Positions 14,691 to 17,281 of a stretch of 17,281 nt of DNA are shown in pieces. The position numbers and the translations under genes were made by a program. The notes beneath the pieces are model-generated. The model worked only from the letters and a program-made list of their open reading frames with translations, did not search any database and was not told the DNA's origin. The DNA comes from SYAN01 sp049459795. GTDB lineage: Bacteria; Actinomycetota; Actinomycetes; Nanopelagicales; Nanopelagicaceae. The stretch covers positions 1 through 17,281 of the forward strand of contig JBMUDS010000020.1 in assembly GCA_049459795.1 (NCBI GenBank), in the 5' to 3' direction. Within the stretch, counting starts at the first letter, position 1. Every line of letters begins with the position of its first letter.

Positions 14691-16204
14691 TGAGTGAACG
14701 AAGCCGTATCGAGAAGGATCGCACGCGCGAATTAGGCGCACTCCGCGAACTCACCGGCTTCGCCTTCATACGCTATCTCTGGCGTTTGCTCACCAGCATG
14801 CGAACCGCCCTCGTGCTCCTCTTGCTTCTCGCGCTCGCATCGATCCCTGGCTCGATCATCCCGCAACGCACGCAGAATCCCTTCCAAGTGCAGGACTTCT
14901 TCGATGCGAATCCGACGCTCGCACCGATATTCGATCGCCTCTATCTCTTCGATGTCTTCGGTGCTCCGTGGTTCTCTGCAGTCTATGTACTGCTCTTCAT
15001 CTCGTTGATCGGTTGTGTGGTGCCACGGCTCAACGAATATCGGAAGGCGATCGTCGAGCGCCCCTCAGAACCCCCGACTCGGATCGATAACTTCGTCGCG
15101 TTCCATTCCTTCGAAGCCGATCCGATCAGAGTGAGGGATTACTTCAAGAGGAAGCGATATCGGATCTCGGAATTCCCTAATGGGTTCACTTTCGAGAAGG
15201 GATACCTCAAAGAGAGCGGTAACTTGCTCTTCCACTTCTCCATGATTCTGATCCTGATAGGGATCGCCTTCTCATCGCTCTTTGGAATGCGTGGCGATGC
15301 GATCGTCAATGTCGGCGAGCGATTCATCAACACACCGGTGACATATGACAATCTCACGCCAGGAAGGTTTTACTCCATCGATTCACTTCAGCCATATCGG
15401 ATCGAGTTGGAAGAGTTCTATGCAGAGTATGACCCCGTAACGAATGCGGCGCGAGAATATGAATTGAAAGTCCGTGTCCGTGATGATCTCGATTCTCCAT
15501 TCCGTGACGAAGTGGTTCGAGTCAACAGTCCACTGACCTTCGGAGCATCACGAGTCTTCCTACAAGCGACCGGATATTCGGTCCTCGTGACGGTTCGTGA
15601 TCGAGATGGAGTCGTCACCTACCAAGGTGCAGTCCCACTCTTGCCGATCGATCCGAATCTCACATCGACTGGTGCGATCAAAGTCCCAGACATGGAACCG
15701 AGCATCGGATTCGTCGCTTCATTCTTGCCGACGGCTGCGCGAGATGAGATCCGTGGTGGCTTCTCTGCATTCCCAGAACCACTTGATCCAAGGCTCCTTC
15801 TCGGTGTCTGGCAGGGTGATCTTGGAATGGATGACGGGAAACCACAGTCCATCTATCGCATCGATACCGAAGGAATGGAGCGGATCGGATTGGTCTCGCT
15901 TCGTGAAGGCGAGTTCTATGACTTCGAAGTGGGCTCCATCACTTTCGATGGCTTCGTGCCATGGATCAATTTGCAAGTGATCCATGATCCAGGGAAGAGT
16001 TACGCACTGGCTGGAGGAGTCCTAGCGCTCATTGGTGCACTTGGAATGCTCTTCATCCATAAGCGAAGGATCTGGATCAAGATCGATCGTAATAGCAGTT
16101 CGAACGTGATCGAGATCGCGGGTTTCTCAAATACCAATGAGGAATCAGTGCAACGAGAGATCGATGCTCTCCTTAAGGAGTTGGAGGTGAAGCGCGATGG
16201 ATAG
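14690..16204 (+). CDS. resB: Cytochrome c biogenesis protein ResB (Ccs1)
   Basis: Partner of CcsB in the System II haem delivery and cytochrome c ligation complex. The 504 residues show the family topology: an N-terminal cytoplasmic part, three hydrophobic segments in the first third (near RTALVLLLLLALASIPGS, VYVLLFISLIGCVVP and LLFHFSMILILIGIAFS), a large extracytoplasmic domain of roughly 230 residues, and a last membrane segment at YALAGGVLALIGALGM followed by a cytoplasmic tail. The RTQNPF region after the first segment is typical. It overlaps ccdA by one base (TGATG) and ccsB by eight bases, indicating translational coupling. Confidence 0.95.
   Translation: MSERSRIEKDRTRELGALRELTGFAFIRYLWRLLTSMRTALVLLLLLALASIPGSIIPQRTQNPFQVQDFFDANPTLAPIFDRLYLFDVFGAPWFSAVYVLLFISLIGCVVPRLNEYRKAIVERPSEPPTRIDNFVAFHSFEADPIRVRDYFKRKRYRISEFPNGFTFEKGYLKESGNLLFHFSMILILIGIAFSSLFGMRGDAIVNVGERFINTPVTYDNLTPGRFYSIDSLQPYRIELEEFYAEYDPVTNAAREYELKVRVRDDLDSPFRDEVVRVNSPLTFGASRVFLQATGYSVLVTVRDRDGVVTYQGAVPLLPIDPNLTSTGAIKVPDMEPSIGFVASFLPTAARDEIRGGFSAFPEPLDPRLLLGVWQGDLGMDDGKPQSIYRIDTEGMERIGLVSLREGEFYDFEVGSITFDGFVPWINLQVIHDPGKSYALAGGVLALIGALGMLFIHKRRIWIKIDRNSSSNVIEIAGFSNTNEESVQREIDALLKELEVKRDG
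16183..16190 (+). promoter_or_regulatory. Strong ribosome binding site for ccsB inside resB
   Basis: GGAGGTGA ends six bases before the ccsB ATG at 16197 and is one of the best Shine-Dalgarno matches in the window. It lies in the last codons of resB, so ccsB can be initiated independently as well as by coupling. Confidence 0.6.
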
Positions 16205-17084
16205 TAGATCGCTTGCTTATCTCTCCAACAATCTCATCTATTCCGCACTCGCCGTCTTTGCAATCGTCTTCTTGCTCCATGCCATCGAGACAGCCTGGTC
16301 TGTGAAGAGCGGCGAAGGTCGGAAACTCGATCGCTCGCGGACTGAGAAATTGGCACGTAATGCGACTGGCCTCATGGTCTTAGCTGACGTGCTCTTGCTT
16401 GCCGGTCTCATCGCACGTGGACTCTCGGCTTCTCGTTTTCCACTTGCCAATATGTATGAGTTCTCCATCACTGGTGCATTCATCTTCGTCACCTCTTATC
16501 TGGTCGCGCTACGAAAGTTCGATCTTCGTTGGCTCGGACTTGTCGTTTCACTCGCTGCGCTTTTGACCCTTGGCACGGCCGTGACACTTCTCTATGTCGA
16601 GAGTGCGCCGCTCGTGCCTGCGCTCAAGTCACCGTGGCTCTTGATCCATGTCCTCGCGGCGATCATCTCGGGCGGGATATTCCTTCTTGCGAATCTCCTT
16701 GCTGGTGCCTATCTCGTCCTTGATCGGATCGAAAGCGGTAAAGGAAGAGGGACCTGGGCGTCTCGGTTACCTTCATTGGATTCATTGGATCAACTCACCT
16801 ATCGCCTGATCGCATTGGTCTTCCCGATCTGGACCTTCTCGATCATCGCAGGTGCGATCTGGGCAGAGGCCGCGTGGGGTCGATATTGGGGTTGGGATCC
16901 AAAGGAGACCTGGGCTTTCATCACCTGGGTCGCATACGCCGCATACCTCCACGCTCGCGTGACAGCGGGGTGGAAAGGAAAGAAGGCGGCGTGGCTTTGC
17001 TTGATCGCTGGCTCCACCTTCCTCTTCAACTATGTCTACGTCAACATATGGGGAACGGGCAAGCACACCTACAGCGGCCTTTAG
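16197..17084 (+). CDS. ccsB: Cytochrome c biogenesis protein CcsB (CcsA/ResC family)
   Basis: Membrane haem-handling subunit of System II that, with ResB, exports haem and attaches it to apocytochrome c. The 295-residue protein has about eight membrane segments and the tryptophan-rich WWD haem-binding motif at 222-244, centred on WGRYWGWDPKETW, facing the outside. Candidate haem-ligand histidines are H151 (LLIHVLAA) and H252 (YLHARV), either side of the WWD motif. The C-terminus FNYVYVNIWGTGKHTYSGL matches the family. It overlaps resB by eight bases and is the last gene of the operon; no clear terminator follows. Confidence 0.96.
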   Translation: MDSRSLAYLSNNLIYSALAVFAIVFLLHAIETAWSVKSGEGRKLDRSRTEKLARNATGLMVLADVLLLAGLIARGLSASRFPLANMYEFSITGAFIFVTSYLVALRKFDLRWLGLVVSLAALLTLGTAVTLLYVESAPLVPALKSPWLLIHVLAAIISGGIFLLANLLAGAYLVLDRIESGKGRGTWASRLPSLDSLDQLTYRLIALVFPIWTFSIIAGAIWAEAAWGRYWGWDPKETWAFITWVAYAAYLHARVTAGWKGKKAAWLCLIAGSTFLFNYVYVNIWGTGKHTYSGL

Positions 17085-17247
17085 GACCTTTCACATCATC
17101 TATAGAGCACATCGTGACTGTGATGTGATGAGGATGAGGCAAGTTCACTATTTATCTCCTTTCGATTTCTCATGACGTAGTCAGATAATGCACCAGAGGA
17201 AGTGAAATCGAGAGAGCTCGTCTCGCCGTTAGATGTGGAGGAGAGAA
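17085..17247. other. Non-coding stretch after the cytochrome c maturation operon
   Basis: I see no gene here. Repeated CACATC (17092-17097 and 17108-17113) can pair with GATGTG at 17122-17127; the nearer pair makes a six-base stem with an eight-base loop, with no T run, so it is not a clear terminator. Further on, the palindrome TGAC-GTA-GTCA (17173-17183) directly precedes GATAAT (17184-17189), a plausible -10 for the downstream gene. Confidence 0.6.
17173..17189 (+). promoter_or_regulatory. Candidate operator-promoter (TGAC-N3-GTCA next to GATAAT)
   Basis: The palindrome TGACGTAGTCA abuts the -10-like GATAAT. A regulator bound there would cover the promoter spacer. The -35 region (TTCGAT) is poor, which would fit a regulated promoter. 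Low support. Confidence 0.3.
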
Positions 17248-17281
17248 ATGAAGAGATTGACTGGACGCGTCGCACTCATCA
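17248..17281 (+). CDS. Start of a probable short-chain dehydrogenase (cut by window edge)
   Basis: ATG at 17248 opens a frame reading MKRLTGRVALI before the window ends, the usual N-terminus of short-chain dehydrogenase/reductases just ahead of the TGxxxGIG nucleotide-binding motif. GGAGG (17237-17241) lies six bases upstream as a good ribosome binding site. Only 11 residues are visible, so the family is a guess from the N-terminal pattern and nothing can be said of its substrate. Confidence 0.5.
   Translation, partial: MKRLTGRVALI

Noticed and set aside
17092..17127. Intrinsic terminator after ccsB
   Set aside because: The stem is only six base pairs and AT-containing, with no T run after it.
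1..17281. HIP1-like GCGATCGC repeat system
   Set aside because: Only four copies found by eye, which general GATC enrichment can explain.

Overview
The window reads as a densely packed actinobacterial chromosome segment of the class Actinomycetia. GC is near 50%, lower than in most members, so a streamlined free-living lineage such as freshwater or marine planktonic actinobacteria is plausible; that is inference. The assignment rests on gene content: a MutY with the actinobacterial 'LGYPRRA' variant, a 32-residue bS22-type ribosomal peptide next to proC, an XPB-type helicase with its Rv0862c-like partner, and a phosphoglycerate-mutase-like gene heading the cytochrome c maturation operon (the order seen in mycobacteria as Rv0525-Rv0529). 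Almost every base is coding. There is no rRNA, tRNA, CRISPR, insertion sequence, prophage or defence island.

Region 1 (1-2840, minus strand) is a three-gene unit: a cysteine-rich protein of unknown function (YkgJ/DUF3109-like), radA, and mutY, which runs off the left edge. radA and mutY are separated by one base. This is a DNA recombination and repair unit with a possible metal-binding partner.

Region 2 (2872-4982, plus strand) starts divergently from a 31-bp intergenic region that carries near-symmetrical promoter elements. It holds proC (proline synthesis), an unrecognised secreted protein, and the tiny ribosomal peptide bS22. In other actinobacteria a BldC-type regulator usually lies between proC and bS22; here a secreted protein sits there instead.

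Region 3 (5002-7398, minus) is a 798-residue secreted protein with an HExxH metalloprotease domain, a fibronectin type III domain and a repeat-built C-terminal half that looks like a beta-propeller. It converges on bS22 across a small hairpin. A short glutaredoxin-like gene (7450-7689, plus) diverges from it.

Region 4 (7693-12682, minus) is an operon-like unit of an Rv0862c-like helicase-associated protein, an M20 carboxypeptidase-like enzyme, and an XPB/ERCC3-type DNA helicase.

Region 5 (12744-17084, plus) is a cytochrome c maturation (System II) operon: histidine phosphatase, TlpA/ResA thioredoxin, CcdA, ResB and CcsB. CcdA passes electrons outward, TlpA/ResA keeps apocytochrome cysteines reduced, and ResB-CcsB forms the haem export/ligation complex. 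Most junctions are overlapping or only a few bases apart. After a 163-bp non-coding stretch, a gene that looks like a short-chain dehydrogenase begins at 17248 and is cut by the right edge.

The sequence shows no clearly new multi-gene system. The best leads are the cysteine-rich partner of radA-mutY, the two unusual secreted proteins, the symmetrical divergent promoters, a 16-bp tandem repeat at the tlpA-ccdA junction, and strong window-wide over-representation of GATC.
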